This document shows, one piece after another, positions 42,642-51,959 of a stretch of DNA of 64,000 nt. The position numbers and the translations under genes were made by a program. Origin of the DNA: Aureibaculum algae (lineage in GTDB: Bacteria > Bacteroidota > Bacteroidia > Flavobacteriales > Flavobacteriaceae); contig NZ_CP040749.1 in NCBI RefSeq assembly GCF_006065315.1, positions 2,618,501 to 2,682,500 of the forward strand. The letters are read 5' to 3'. Position 1 is the first letter of the stretch, and each line of letters starts with the position of its first letter. The notes below the pieces were generated by a model. It made no database searches, had not been told where the DNA came from, and worked only from the letters and a program-made list of their open reading frames with translations.

Positions 42642-43163
42642 CTACAATAAACGTTCGGCTATTTCTAACCATGAAGCAACTCGTGTAAAACCATTATCAT
42701 GACTATTATGTGGTGAGTTAAAAAGCAAGGTATCACCGTCAAATTTTTCTAAATTATAGGTTCTATCATCAATTAATAAATCACCTTTAAGAATAAATTT
42801 ATGACCACACATAATACGATGCTGCCATGTAATGAATGGAAAATGCTCATCTAACCAATCACTTTTTTCTTTTAATGAGCTAGGGAACTGAGTAGCCGCT
42901 GTTGCAATGTACACCTCATGTTTGTCGTACAAGGCCTTCATTACCTCTTGACTATGTTCAATTACGTCTAAATCCCTAAAAAAGCCAGGCATTACCACAT
43001 GTGCTCTAATACTTTCCACATGTATTTCTGGTACATTTTGCCAGACTTCACCTGAAGAAATTTGGTTTACACTTAATTCTTTTTCATGTTCTTTATTATA
43101 CAACTCTATGTGTTTGCCATAAGTATCGGCTATCACATCATCCATGTCTACAAAAATTGTCAT
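42642..43163 (-). CDS. 5'(3')-deoxyribonucleotidase (HAD superfamily, NT5C type)
   Basis: The 173-residue protein begins IFVDMDDVIAD, the HAD motif I with nucleophile Asp6 and acid/base Asp8. It has motif II within VYIATAAT, a Lys near KFILKGDLLIDDRTYN and the motif IV acids in LIDDR. The length matches the bacterial dNT-C group. It removes phosphate from deoxyribonucleoside monophosphates, a pool-control or salvage step. It is a lone gene on the minus strand, convergent with the stress operon. Confidence 0.9.
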   Translation of the reverse strand: MTIFVDMDDVIADTYGKHIELYNKEHEKELSVNQISSGEVWQNVPEIHVESIRAHVVMPGFFRDLDVIEHSQEVMKALYDKHEVYIATAATQFPSSLKEKSDWLDEHFPFITWQHRIMCGHKFILKGDLLIDDRTYNLEKFDGDTLLFNSPHNSHDNGFTRVASWLEIAERLL

Positions 43164-43351
43164 TCTTAAGTTTTTTACGAAGTTCTACATATTTTTATGA
43201 AAAATCAAGGACTGACAAACATTTAATAATAATTTAATGAACCATTAACATTTTTTATTGTTTGAGGAAGAAATAATAGAATCTATAGCCTAAAGTAATA
43301 ACAACTAAACATTAATCCTCCATTTTATAGCATCCCTGTAAAGAGGTTCAT

Positions 43352-43359
43352 TATCTTTG
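43352..43359 (+). promoter_or_regulatory. -7 box TATCTTTG of the helicase pair
   Basis: This is an exact TAnnTTTG match 15 bases before ATG 43375. A TTG start at 43357 for the helicase would lie inside this box, which excludes it. Confidence 0.65.
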
Positions 43360-43374
43360 CCAAAATTATTTTTT

Positions 43375-44718
43375 ATGTCAAAGGATTTTTCCAATCTCGG
43401 AATTAATGCACAGCTACAAAAAGGTTTAGCTGATTTACAAATATCTGTCCCTACAGATATTCAAGAAAAAACAATACCTGTCATTTTACAACAGAAAGAA
43501 GATGTTGTGGCTTTAGCGAAGACTGGTACCGGTAAAACGGCCGCTTTTGGCTTGCCATTATTGCAACTAATAGATTTAGAAAACACAGCTATACAAGCTG
43601 TAATTTTAGTACCTACCAGAGAATTGGGTCAGCAAATTACAAGTAATTTAGAATCCTTTTCGTCACATATGCCATCCGTTTCTATAGCAACAGTTTGCGG
43701 TGGTATTCCCATTAAACCTCAAATAGAACGTCTGAAGAGTACTACACATATTGTGGTAGCTACACCAGGCCGTTTGGCAGATTTAGTAGAAAGAAACGCT
43801 ATTGACATTAAAAACATTTCGTATTTAGTGTTAGATGAAGCCGATGAAATGGTAAGTGCTTTAAAAGAAGGTCTTGACAGCATTATTAAAATAATTCCTA
43901 AAAAAAGAAGGACATTATTGTTTACGGCAACGATGCCTGGAACCATCAAACAATTGGTTCAAAATTATATGTCTAAACATGTGGTGCATATTGAAGCAGA
44001 CATGTCAACCGTTGGTCATCAAGGCATAGACCATCAATTTGTGGTGGTTGAACCTATTGAAAAATTAGAAGTGTTGTTGCATTTCTTAAATACGAAACAA
44101 GGCAAGCGTGGTATTATCTTTTGTAAAACCAAAGCAGCGGTTAATAAATTGGCAAAAAACTTAGCCATTAATAAATTTTCCTCAGGTGCTCTACACGGAA
44201 GTCTTACCCAAGGAATCCGTGATCGTATCATGGGGCAATTTAGAGAAGGTTATATTGATATTTTGGTGGCTACAGATTTAGCAGCCAGAGGTATTGATAT
44301 AAAAGAAATTGAATATGTTGTCAATTACCATTTACCAGATACGTATGATGCTTATGTACACCGTAGTGGTAGAACAGCTAGAGCAGGGGCAAAGGGCCTT
44401 TCATTAACCGTACTCCAAAAAGAAGAAATAGCAGATATTACTCTTTTTGAAAAGGCATTGGGTATAACCTTTAATCGATTTAAAAAAGCAGATGCTGAGA
44501 GTATTGAAGAAAACAACACCTTGTTATGGGCAAAAAAAATATTTAAAACAAAGCCCAACCATACCGTTTCAGAAGACTTAAAGAAACAAGTAAGAACGAT
44601 ATTCCATCATTTAACAAAAGAGGAATTAGTAGAGAAAATATTGGCAAATTATTTGGAGTCTAAAAAGGTGGCTATTCCAGCAGCTGGAACTTCAAAAAAG
44701 AAAAAAAATAAAAAATAG
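43375..44718 (+). CDS. DEAD-box ATP-dependent RNA helicase (first of a tandem pair)
   Basis: The 447-residue helicase has FSNLGIN at the Q-motif site, motif I AKTGTGKT, Ia PTREL, Ib TPGR, II DEAD, III TAT (in place of the usual SAT), V ARGIDI and VI HRSGRTAR, plus a Lys-rich basic tail. It unwinds short RNA duplexes, probably in ribosome assembly or mRNA turnover. The start is ATG 43375. The stop is two bases before the start of a second helicase gene, so the two are translated from one message. Cold-shock genes about 2.7 kb upstream suggest a shared theme but not shared regulation. Confidence 0.92.
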   Translation: MSKDFSNLGINAQLQKGLADLQISVPTDIQEKTIPVILQQKEDVVALAKTGTGKTAAFGLPLLQLIDLENTAIQAVILVPTRELGQQITSNLESFSSHMPSVSIATVCGGIPIKPQIERLKSTTHIVVATPGRLADLVERNAIDIKNISYLVLDEADEMVSALKEGLDSIIKIIPKKRRTLLFTATMPGTIKQLVQNYMSKHVVHIEADMSTVGHQGIDHQFVVVEPIEKLEVLLHFLNTKQGKRGIIFCKTKAAVNKLAKNLAINKFSSGALHGSLTQGIRDRIMGQFREGYIDILVATDLAARGIDIKEIEYVVNYHLPDTYDAYVHRSGRTARAGAKGLSLTVLQKEEIADITLFEKALGITFNRFKKADAESIEENNTLLWAKKIFKTKPNHTVSEDLKKQVRTIFHHLTKEELVEKILANYLESKKVAIPAAGTSKKKKNKK

Positions 44719-44720
44719 AT

Positions 44721-46034
44721 ATGGCAAATATCATCAAAGAGCAACAAGACATTCTTGAAAAATTAAAAATTTACACCCTGAATCCAATGCAAGAAGAAGC
44801 CTTGGAGGTTATAGATAATAATGATAATACCATCATTTTATCACCTACAGGAACTGGTAAAACCTTGGCCTTTTTATTACCCTTAATTGCAAGATTGAAT
44901 CCTGAATCAAAAGAAGTACAAGCATTGATTATTGTACCTTCTAGAGAGCTGGCTATTCAGATAGAACACGTAATTAGAAACATGGGTTCTGGGTATAAAG
45001 CCAATGCCATTTATGGCGGAAGATCTATTGCAAAAGATAAAATTGAATTGAAACATACGCCTTCTATTCTAATAGGTACGCCTGGTAGACTGTTCGATCA
45101 TTTTGAGCAAGAACGTTTTTCTACAGACCAGATAAAAACCTTAGTTGTAGACGAATATGATATCTCATTTGAAGTAGGAGCTGATGGCGAAATGAAAGAT
45201 ATTATTAGCTATTTACCAAATATTGATAAGCGTATTTTCACATCCGCTACCAAAGGAGCGGCTTTACCAAAATATCTAAATATTGGAAAACCAGTAACCC
45301 TAAACTATCTTGATGATACTTCAGGTTCAAAATTGGTAGTAAAAACAATTGTTTCTTCTTCTAAAAACAAACACAATACGGTTGTGGCCTTATTACATGA
45401 GTTGGGTAATGAACCCGGTATTATTTTTTGTAATAAAAAAGAGCGATTGGAAGATTTAAGTGTCTTCTTAGATAAAAAGAACATTGCACATACCCGTTTT
45501 TATGCAGATATGGAGCAACAAGAAAGAGAACGTGCCTTAATAAAATTAAGAAATGGAAGTGTTTCTATTCTTCTTGCCAGTGATTTAGCATCACGTGGAA
45601 TTGATGTTCCAGAGATGAAATTCATTATTCATTATGAAATTCCCAAAACAGAGATAGCGTATACCCATAGAAATGGAAGAACGGCCAGAGTAAATGCAAA
45701 AGGAACAGCATATTTGATAAAAGGTGATGGTGAAGTCTTTCCAGACTTTGTAGGGAAAGCACCCATAGAAAAATTAACAAATACAGGTGAACGTAAAGCT
45801 CAATTTTGGACTACCTTATTTATTTCTGGTGGTAGAAAAGATAAAATCTCTAAAGGCGATATTGCAGGACTCTTTTTTAAACAAGGTGAAATTAATAAGG
45901 ACCAATTGGGTATTATAGAATTAAAGCCTGATTGCGCCTTTGTAGCTGTTCCTGCTTCAATTGCTACTCAATTGTGTGATAAATTAAACAACACCCGATT
46001 AAAGAAGAAAAAAGTAAGAGTTTTTAGAATTTAG
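44721..46034 (+). CDS. DEAD-box-like helicase with DEYD motif II (second of the pair)
   Basis: The 437-residue protein has motif I SPTGTGKT, Ia VPSREL, Ib GTPGR, II DEYD (instead of DEAD), III SAT in FTSATKGAA, V LASRGIDV and VI HRNGRTAR. A short C-terminal domain follows (KISKGDIAGLFFKQGEI and LKKKKVRVFRI) that resembles the DbpA-type RNA-binding domain, which recognises rRNA. A role in 50S assembly is therefore possible (inference). DEYD keeps the two catalytic acids Asp-Glu and the final Asp, so ATPase activity should remain. Confidence 0.88.
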   Translation: MANIIKEQQDILEKLKIYTLNPMQEEALEVIDNNDNTIILSPTGTGKTLAFLLPLIARLNPESKEVQALIIVPSRELAIQIEHVIRNMGSGYKANAIYGGRSIAKDKIELKHTPSILIGTPGRLFDHFEQERFSTDQIKTLVVDEYDISFEVGADGEMKDIISYLPNIDKRIFTSATKGAALPKYLNIGKPVTLNYLDDTSGSKLVVKTIVSSSKNKHNTVVALLHELGNEPGIIFCNKKERLEDLSVFLDKKNIAHTRFYADMEQQERERALIKLRNGSVSILLASDLASRGIDVPEMKFIIHYEIPKTEIAYTHRNGRTARVNAKGTAYLIKGDGEVFPDFVGKAPIEKLTNTGERKAQFWTTLFISGGRKDKISKGDIAGLFFKQGEINKDQLGIIELKPDCAFVAVPASIATQLCDKLNNTRLKKKKVRVFRI

Positions 46035-46217
46035 CATGTTAGCTAGGGGTAATACCAGAATTACATTCGTTTAACTTTCTATGAAGCATTTAACAAAAGC
46101 ATGAACCATATTAAACTTTTGTGTATGCAAAAGTACATGTTTATTGGAAACTCATTTAGTTTTTTCCTTTTGAGAAAGTTGTTATTTGACAATATTTTTC
46201 TGTTTTTAAGAAACTAA

Positions 46218-46250
46218 TTGCCCTCTAGAAAGTCAATTATCATATCTTTG
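46218..46250 (+). promoter_or_regulatory. Promoter TTG-N22-TATCTTTG
   Basis: A -33 TTG (46218-46220) and an exact -7 box (46243-46250) lie 20 bases before the ATG at 46271. Confidence 0.65.
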
Positions 46251-46270
46251 CCAATAATTTAAAATTAAAT

Positions 46271-47152
46271 ATGAAAAAACCTACTATCGGATTTATCGGA
46301 CTCGGCCTTATGGGAGCCAACATGGTTGAAAACCTTCAAAAGAGGGGTTATGAGCTAACAGTTATAGATCTAAATAAGGAAGCTGTTGCTGCAGTTATCG
46401 CTCGCGGTAATGCTAGTGAAGCAACGTCACCAAAAGAATTAGCTGAAAAAAGTGATATCGTAATGCTATGTTTAACCACTTCTGCTGTTGTAGAAAAAAT
46501 CGTTTATGGCGATGAAGGAATTCTGGCAGGTATAAAAGAAGGTGCTGTATTGATTGATTTCGGAACATCAATTCCTGAATCTACTAAAAAAATAGGTAAA
46601 GACCTTGCCAATAAAGGTGCCGGCATGATTGATGCTCCACTAGGTCGTACACCAGCACATGCCAAAGATGGACTACTTAATATTATGGCTGCAGGTAATA
46701 AAGAAACCTTCGAAAAAGTAAAACCTGTTCTCGACGAGCAAGGTGAAAACATTTTCTATTTAGGTGCTCTTGGTGCTGGTCATACAACCAAGTTAATTAA
46801 CAATTTTATGGGTATGACTACTGTTGTAGCTATGTCACAGGCTTTCGCCGCTGCTAAACTTGCAGGTGTAGACGGACAGCAGCTATTTGATATTATGTCA
46901 TCTGGCCCATCTAATTCACCGTTCATGAAATTTTGTAAACACTATGCTGTAGATAACGTAAGTGATTTAGGTTTCTCAATTGCAAATGCAAATAAAGACT
47001 TAGGCTATTTCGTACAGATGATGAAAGATTTAGGTACCGTTTCGCAGATTGCTGAAGCAACTTCGAGTAACCTTCAAGCAGCATTTGATGCTGATATGGG
47101 TAGCGAAAATGTTCCTGAAATTTTCGATTACTTCATGAAGTTGAAAAAATAG
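46271..47152 (+). CDS. Beta-hydroxyacid dehydrogenase (3-hydroxyisobutyrate/GarR/YihU-like), NAD(P)-dependent
   Basis: The 293-residue enzyme has the N-terminal GLGLMGANM dinucleotide motif (10-18) and the substrate-binding segment DAPLGRTPAHAKDG (121-134). The catalytic Lys174 lies in KLINN, and a helical C-terminal domain follows. The usual substrate motif is DAPVSGG; here Gly-Arg-Thr replaces it, as in sulfolactaldehyde reductase YihU (PVGRTSANA). So the substrate may be an acid with a different head group, such as a sulfonate, or a semialdehyde. It is monocistronic with its own promoter. Confidence 0.87.
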   Translation: MKKPTIGFIGLGLMGANMVENLQKRGYELTVIDLNKEAVAAVIARGNASEATSPKELAEKSDIVMLCLTTSAVVEKIVYGDEGILAGIKEGAVLIDFGTSIPESTKKIGKDLANKGAGMIDAPLGRTPAHAKDGLLNIMAAGNKETFEKVKPVLDEQGENIFYLGALGAGHTTKLINNFMGMTTVVAMSQAFAAAKLAGVDGQQLFDIMSSGPSNSPFMKFCKHYAVDNVSDLGFSIANANKDLGYFVQMMKDLGTVSQIAEATSSNLQAAFDADMGSENVPEIFDYFMKLKK

Positions 47153-47312
47153 TTATTATTTTATTTTTTAATAAAAACTGATGCTTTTGGGTTTTAATCT
47201 TATTAGATTTCAAGTTTTTAGCTAATTCAGATAAGTTACACAGTGCGAGCCATTAAGGTTATTTGAGTATGCCTCATTTTAGGTAAATTTCTGAATCTTT
47301 ATAAACAAAGCA

Positions 47313-47360
47313 AAAGAATGCAAAAATTATTACTGTTTGTAATTACTTTTTGCATTCTTT
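47313..47360. repeat. 48-base hairpin with perfect 14-bp arms
   Basis: AAAGAATGCAAAAA (47313-47326) and TTTTTGCATTCTTT (47347-47360) are perfect inverted copies. An inner stem ATTAC/GTAAT surrounds a TGTTT loop. It lies 71 bases before the SDR gene. No T-run follows, so it is not a typical terminator. Confidence 0.7.
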
Positions 47361-47430
47361 GTGAAAACCCTAGTGGTATTTGCGTGTAATCTTTCATTTG
47401 ATTCACATTCTTTAAAACGATAATAAGTAA

Positions 47431-48987
47431 ATGCAGAAAGAGCATCAAGAAAAAAACACAACTCCAGAAATTTCATCTGAGGAAATTGACAAGTGTATTG
47501 CTATACTTGAACGATTAGTTACCGATACCGATCAGATTTTTGATATTCCTAAAGTAAAGCGTACTGCTTTATTAAAAGCATCAGGAATGCTTTCTAGGCC
47601 AAGTAGAGAAGAATTTTCTCGTAGAAAAAAGGATGGAAAGAAAGCTACTAAACGTAAACAAGCCGCAAGAGATAGAGCCGCTCGTAAAGAAACAGGAATT
47701 AGAAGTGCACGTGAAGCAGTGGTGTTTACTGCACCTAAATTATTAGGTGCTGCAGCCTTAGAAGAAAAAGAACAATTAGAATTAGAATCGCCTAGAAACT
47801 GTTACGTCTGTAAAGCCGTATTTACAAAATTGCATCACTTCTATGATACTATGTGTACCGAATGTGGCGATTTCAACTATGCAAAACGTTTTCAGAATGC
47901 CGATGTAAAAGGGCAAGTTGCAGTTATTACAGGTTCTCGTCTAAAAATTGGTTATCATATAACGTTGATGTTATTAAGAGGAGGTGCAACCGTTATTGCT
48001 ACCACACGTTTTCCAGTAGATTCTGCATTACGTTTCTCTAAAGAAGCTGATTTTACGGAGTGGGGACATCGTTTGAAAATTCACGGACTGGATTTACGAC
48101 ATATACCAAGTGTTGAAATTTTTTGTAATTATATTGAGCATAACTATGATAGCTTAGATATTTTAATAAACAATGCTGCTCAAACAGTACGTCGTCCTGC
48201 AGGTTTTTATTCCCATTTAATGGAAAATGAAGAACGACCTATAGAATCGTTACCAAAATTTGCTAGAGATTTACTTCAAGATCATGTAGGTTGTTTAGAC
48301 GAATTAAAAGTATTGACTTCAGGAGCCTCTTCTACTAAAAATATGCCAGTAACATGGCACGGTCCCGAACCCGGAATTGGTTTGAGAGCTTCTGCAAAAC
48401 TGTCTCAAATACCATATAGTTTTGACAATACATTGGTTGCTCAAGAGGTGTTCCCTGAAGGGGAATTGGACGCAGATTTACAACAAGTAGATTTAAGAAA
48501 AACCAACAGCTGGCGTTTAAAACTTGGTGAAATAGAAACCACTGAAATGATAGAAGTCCAGTTAGTGAATTCCGTAGCACCATTTGTGCTCTGCAATCGC
48601 CTTTCAGAATTGATGAAAAAAAGCAATACGGGTCAAAAACATATTATTAATGTTTCCGCAATGGAAGGGAAGTTTCATCGCTTTTTTAAGGAAAGTCGAC
48701 ACCCACATACTAACATGGCCAAAGCAGCTTTAAATATGCTAACGCATACTTCCGCAAGAGCCTTAGCCAAAGATGGTATTTTTATGAATGCCGTTGATAC
48801 GGGATGGGTAACCGATGAAGATCCTGCAGAATTAGCCAAAAGAAAACAAGATTTACATGACTTTCAACCACCATTAGATATTGTTGACGGTGCTGCACGA
48901 GTTATGGATCCTCTTTTTGACGGAATTAATACGGGTAAACATTGGTGTGGTCAGTTTCTAAAAGACTATAAACCTATTGATTGGTAA
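47431..48987 (+). CDS. Large SDR-like oxidoreductase with N-terminal zinc ribbon and no catalytic tyrosine
   Basis: The 518-residue protein starts with a Lys/Arg-rich helical segment (about 1-100). A four-cysteine zinc ribbon follows (CYVC 124-127 and CTEC 142-145), then a Rossmann SDR domain with TGSRLKIG (168-174), NNAA and NVSAMEG (Ser409). Where SDRs have YxxxK this one has TNMAK (Thr427, Lys431), so the catalytic Tyr is missing. A long insert (about 270-375) lies between the NNAA and the Ser strands. I recall the [11 protein letters not shown] segment in a large-SDR group from bacteria and eukaryotes, but not its function. VF530 overlaps closely downstream. Confidence 0.82.
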   Translation: MQKEHQEKNTTPEISSEEIDKCIAILERLVTDTDQIFDIPKVKRTALLKASGMLSRPSREEFSRRKKDGKKATKRKQAARDRAARKETGIRSAREAVVFTAPKLLGAAALEEKEQLELESPRNCYVCKAVFTKLHHFYDTMCTECGDFNYAKRFQNADVKGQVAVITGSRLKIGYHITLMLLRGGATVIATTRFPVDSALRFSKEADFTEWGHRLKIHGLDLRHIPSVEIFCNYIEHNYDSLDILINNAAQTVRRPAGFYSHLMENEERPIESLPKFARDLLQDHVGCLDELKVLTSGASSTKNMPVTWHGPEPGIGLRASAKLSQIPYSFDNTLVAQEVFPEGELDADLQQVDLRKTNSWRLKLGEIETTEMIEVQLVNSVAPFVLCNRLSELMKKSNTGQKHIINVSAMEGKFHRFFKESRHPHTNMAKAALNMLTHTSARALAKDGIFMNAVDTGWVTDEDPAELAKRKQDLHDFQPPLDIVDGAARVMDPLFDGINTGKHWCGQFLKDYKPIDW

Positions 48988-48988
48988 T

Positions 48989-49219
48989 ATGAGTACAGAA
49001 CAACCTAACAATCCGTTACACGGTTTAAAGCTCGCTAAAATATTAGATGATCTTGTAGAGCACTATGGCTGGGATGGCTTAGACCAACGTATTAAAATCA
49101 ACTGTTTTCATTCCAATCCCACGGTAAAATCAAGCTTAAAGTTTTTACGTAAAACGCAGTGGGCACGAGATAAAGTAGAAAGGTTGTATTTAAGTACGAA
49201 GTTTAAAAGTAACGATTAA
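48989..49219 (+). CDS. VF530 family (DUF2132) small DNA-binding-like protein
   Basis: The 76-residue protein from ATG 48989 begins [15 protein letters not shown] and has the VF530 hallmarks [36 protein letters not shown] and WARDKVE. A TTG at 48977 would add four residues inside the SDR gene and is not needed. The family structure is a small helical fold resembling DNA-binding domains; its role is not established. It lies one base after the SDR stop codon, so it is co-translated with it. Confidence 0.88.
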   Translation: MSTEQPNNPLHGLKLAKILDDLVEHYGWDGLDQRIKINCFHSNPTVKSSLKFLRKTQWARDKVERLYLSTKFKSND

Positions 49220-49356
49220 CCATTTGCAACAAATTTATTAAGAGTAATAAGAGATCTTATGAATAGGAATTCGACTGTGAAATTTTAAATAGTAAAGAGA
49301 CTTTCTTTTCAAATTATTCTAATAGAAGAACTATTATATATTAAAAATTAAAAGCT

Positions 49357-50235
49357 ATGAAATTCGCCATACTATCTGCCAATCCCAATTTATATTCAAC
49401 AAAAAGAATAAAGGAAGCAGGTGAAAAAAAGGGTCATGAAATGATCATTATCGATCATACAAAATGTGACCTTGTTATTGAAAAAAAGAAACCTATTGTA
49501 ATTTATAAGGATCAAGAAATAACAGATGTACATGCTGTAATTCCAAGAATTGGAGCTTCTGTAACCTTTTTTGGGACTGCCGTTGTACGACAGTTTGAAA
49601 TGATGAAAATTTTTACTGCTACAGAGTCACAGGCATTGGTAAGGTCTAGAGACAAATTAAGAAGTCTTCAAATTTTAGCTAGAGCAGGTCTTGATTTACC
49701 AAAAACAGTATTTAGTAATTATTCAAAAAATGTAAGTAATATTATTGATAAAGTTGGGGGTGCACCACTTGTCATAAAATTATTGGAAGGCACACAGGGA
49801 CTTGGTGTAGTGTTGGCAGATAATAGAAATTCAGCGGAATCTATTTTAGAAGCTTTTAATGGCCTACAAGCTAGAGTTATTGTTCAAGAGTTTGTAAAGG
49901 AAGCCAAAGGTGCTGATTTACGTGCTTTTATTGTAGACGGAGTTGTTGTAGGAGCCATGAAAAGACAAGGTAAAGAAGGTGAGTTTAGATCAAATTTACA
50001 CAGAGGAGGATCTGCAAATATTATTGAATTAACAGATGAAGAAGAAAATGCAGCATTAAAAGCAGCCAGGGTAATGGGATTGGGCATTGCCGGTGTAGAC
50101 ATGTTACAATCAGAGAGAGGCCCATTAATTTTAGAAGTCAATTCTTCACCTGGACTTGAAGGTATTGAGAGTGCAACGGGTAAAGATATTGCAACTCAAA
50201 TAATTAAATATATAGAAAGAAATGCAGATCACTAA
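49357..50235 (+). CDS. rimK: RimK family alpha-L-glutamate ligase (ribosomal protein S6 modification)
   Basis: The 292-residue protein is an ATP-grasp ligase. It has an N-terminal preATP-grasp domain, [21 protein letters not shown] in part near 107-127, the Gly-rich [13 protein letters not shown] loop and metal-binding acids in [14 protein letters not shown]. RimK adds glutamate residues to the C-terminus of ribosomal protein S6. The next gene is the retropepsin-like partner (RimB-type), which strengthens the assignment. Other ATP-grasp enzymes such as LysX are possible but less likely. The start is ATG 49357. Confidence 0.9.
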   Translation: MKFAILSANPNLYSTKRIKEAGEKKGHEMIIIDHTKCDLVIEKKKPIVIYKDQEITDVHAVIPRIGASVTFFGTAVVRQFEMMKIFTATESQALVRSRDKLRSLQILARAGLDLPKTVFSNYSKNVSNIIDKVGGAPLVIKLLEGTQGLGVVLADNRNSAESILEAFNGLQARVIVQEFVKEAKGADLRAFIVDGVVVGAMKRQGKEGEFRSNLHRGGSANIIELTDEEENAALKAARVMGLGIAGVDMLQSERGPLILEVNSSPGLEGIESATGKDIATQIIKYIERNADH

Positions 50236-50325
50236 ATTTGTGATTTTAAGTAATTTTGTTTAAAAAGTGAAGCTATAATTTAAATCTCAGTGGTAGATTA
50301 ATTATAATATAAATAGATTAAAAGA

Positions 50326-50796
50326 TTGGAAATAGAAAAACTGAAAGTAATAGGAAGTGAAGAATGGTGTTCATTTGACGAATTAAAAATTCCAGCTATA
50401 CTTGCTAGAATCGATTCTGGAGCAAAAACTTCCTCAATTCAAGCAAAGAAAATTAAATTATTTACAAAGAATAATGAAGATTGGGTACAGTTTGTTGTGT
50501 ATCCCATACAGAAAAATAAAAGTATTAGTGTAACTTGTGAGGCGAAGTTTTTTGACAAACGATTGATTAAGAATTCTTTTGGCACTTCAGAAGAACGAAT
50601 TATTATAAAAACTCCTATTACCATAGGTGAAGATACTTTTGATATTGAACTTTCACTAGCCAATCGTAGTGCTATGCAATTTGCAATGCTTCTTGGACGT
50701 AATGCTATTGCCCATCGCTATGTCATTCATTCTGGAGTTAAACAGGTTCAGAACAGGCTTTTAAGAAAAGTGGCGTTGGCAAAATATAAATCTTAA
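50326..50796 (+). CDS. RimB-like retropepsin-type protease (PF05618, formerly 'ATP-dependent zinc protease')
   Basis: The 156-residue protein uses a TTG start (50326): no ATG or GTG exists in frame between the TAG at 50314 and the body of the protein. It carries the retropepsin-like motif RIDSGAKTSSIQA (Asp30-Ser-Gly32) and ends with the family segment LLGRNAI. In Pseudomonas a protein of this family (RimB) works with RimK in turning over modified S6. The gene follows rimK by 90 bases and precedes mscS by 27. A cleaving role on polyglutamate tails is known-family inference. Confidence 0.87.
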   Translation: MEIEKLKVIGSEEWCSFDELKIPAILARIDSGAKTSSIQAKKIKLFTKNNEDWVQFVVYPIQKNKSISVTCEAKFFDKRLIKNSFGTSEERIIIKTPITIGEDTFDIELSLANRSAMQFAMLLGRNAIAHRYVIHSGVKQVQNRLLRKVALAKYKS

Positions 50797-50823
50797 TCGA
50801 TTGATGAATTAAAATATATCAAT

Positions 50824-51882
50824 ATGACAATATATATATCACAACTATACCTAATGAACACCTTATCTCAATGGCTAATTGCACTTGCTTATATTGCTGG
50901 AGGTATCATTGTTGCCAAAGTAGCTTACTTCATCTTTAAACGTATCTCTAAGGGACTGGTAAGCCATTCAAAATCAATGTTAGATGATGTATTGGTTGAA
51001 ACCTTGGAAAAACCCGTTATTCTAGCCATAACAATTCTCGGATTCTATATTGGTATGAAGCATCTAAATATGACGGATGACATCACGCTTATCATCTCAA
51101 ATACAGTTAAAGTACTCATCGTAATTTGTATTACTTGGTTTATAGTGCGGTTGGTTAATGCTATAGTACAAGAATATATGGAGCCAGCTATCGATAGCTC
51201 TAATAGTAAATCAAAGCGACAGTTATTACCAATTATTACCAAAGTTATTACCATAACCATATGGATTTTAGGAGTTATCATTGCTTTTAATACCATTGGT
51301 TACAATTTAGCAGGGCTAATTGCAGGTTTGGGAATTGGAGGTCTTGCTTTTGCTTTAGCAGCGAAAGATTATCTTCAGAATATCTTTGGTGGTATTTCTG
51401 TATTTACCGACAAACCCTTTTCAATTGACGATCGTATAAAAATTGATGGTTTTGATGGTAAAGTAGAAGAAATAGGTATTCGTAGTTCTAGAATAAGAAC
51501 CTTGTCTGGCTCTTTAGTAACCATACCTAATTCAATGTTTATCAATAATAGTGTTGAAAATGTAGCCTTAGAACCTACTCGAAAAATTATGTTACGATTA
51601 GGCTTAACCTATGATACCAATGCTCAAAAAATGAAAGAATCAATGGATATTTTAAAAGCCATTGTTGCTGACAATCAAGATATTGTTACTGAAGAACCGG
51701 TTGTGTTTTTTGAAAATTTTGCAGATTTTTCATTGGTATTATTATTCATTTACTACATCCGTAAAGAGGCTGACATTCCACAAGCTCAAAATAAGATCAA
51801 TTTGGATATCTTAGATCGATTTGAAAAGGCAGGATTAGAATTTGCCTTCCCAACGCAAACTATATACAACATCAAACAATAA
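50824..51882 (+). CDS. Mechanosensitive ion channel, MscS family
   Basis: The 352-residue protein has four N-terminal membrane helices, the last being the Gly/Ala-rich pore helix (NLAGLIAGLGIGGLAFALAAKD). The MscS beta domain follows (FTDKPFSIDDRIKIDGFDGKVEEIGIRSS) with a C-terminal alpha/beta cap. It should open upon hypo-osmotic shock. A second in-frame ATG at 50854 could be the start; the longer form merely adds ten residues. It is 27 bases after the RimB-like gene, so it belongs to the rimK cluster. Confidence 0.92.
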   Translation: MTIYISQLYLMNTLSQWLIALAYIAGGIIVAKVAYFIFKRISKGLVSHSKSMLDDVLVETLEKPVILAITILGFYIGMKHLNMTDDITLIISNTVKVLIVICITWFIVRLVNAIVQEYMEPAIDSSNSKSKRQLLPIITKVITITIWILGVIIAFNTIGYNLAGLIAGLGIGGLAFALAAKDYLQNIFGGISVFTDKPFSIDDRIKIDGFDGKVEEIGIRSSRIRTLSGSLVTIPNSMFINNSVENVALEPTRKIMLRLGLTYDTNAQKMKESMDILKAIVADNQDIVTEEPVVFFENFADFSLVLLFIYYIRKEADIPQAQNKINLDILDRFEKAGLEFAFPTQTIYNIKQ

Positions 51883-51959
51883 GCATTATTAACATTTAAT
51901 TGATAGCTCTTAAAAAACTATGGAACAGTGTTTTAAGCTAAACTTGTTTTTATAAAAAA

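Noticed and set aside
43357..43374. TTG start for the first DEAD-box helicase
   Set aside because: That TTG is part of the -7 box TATCTTTG; ATG 43375 is the sensible start.
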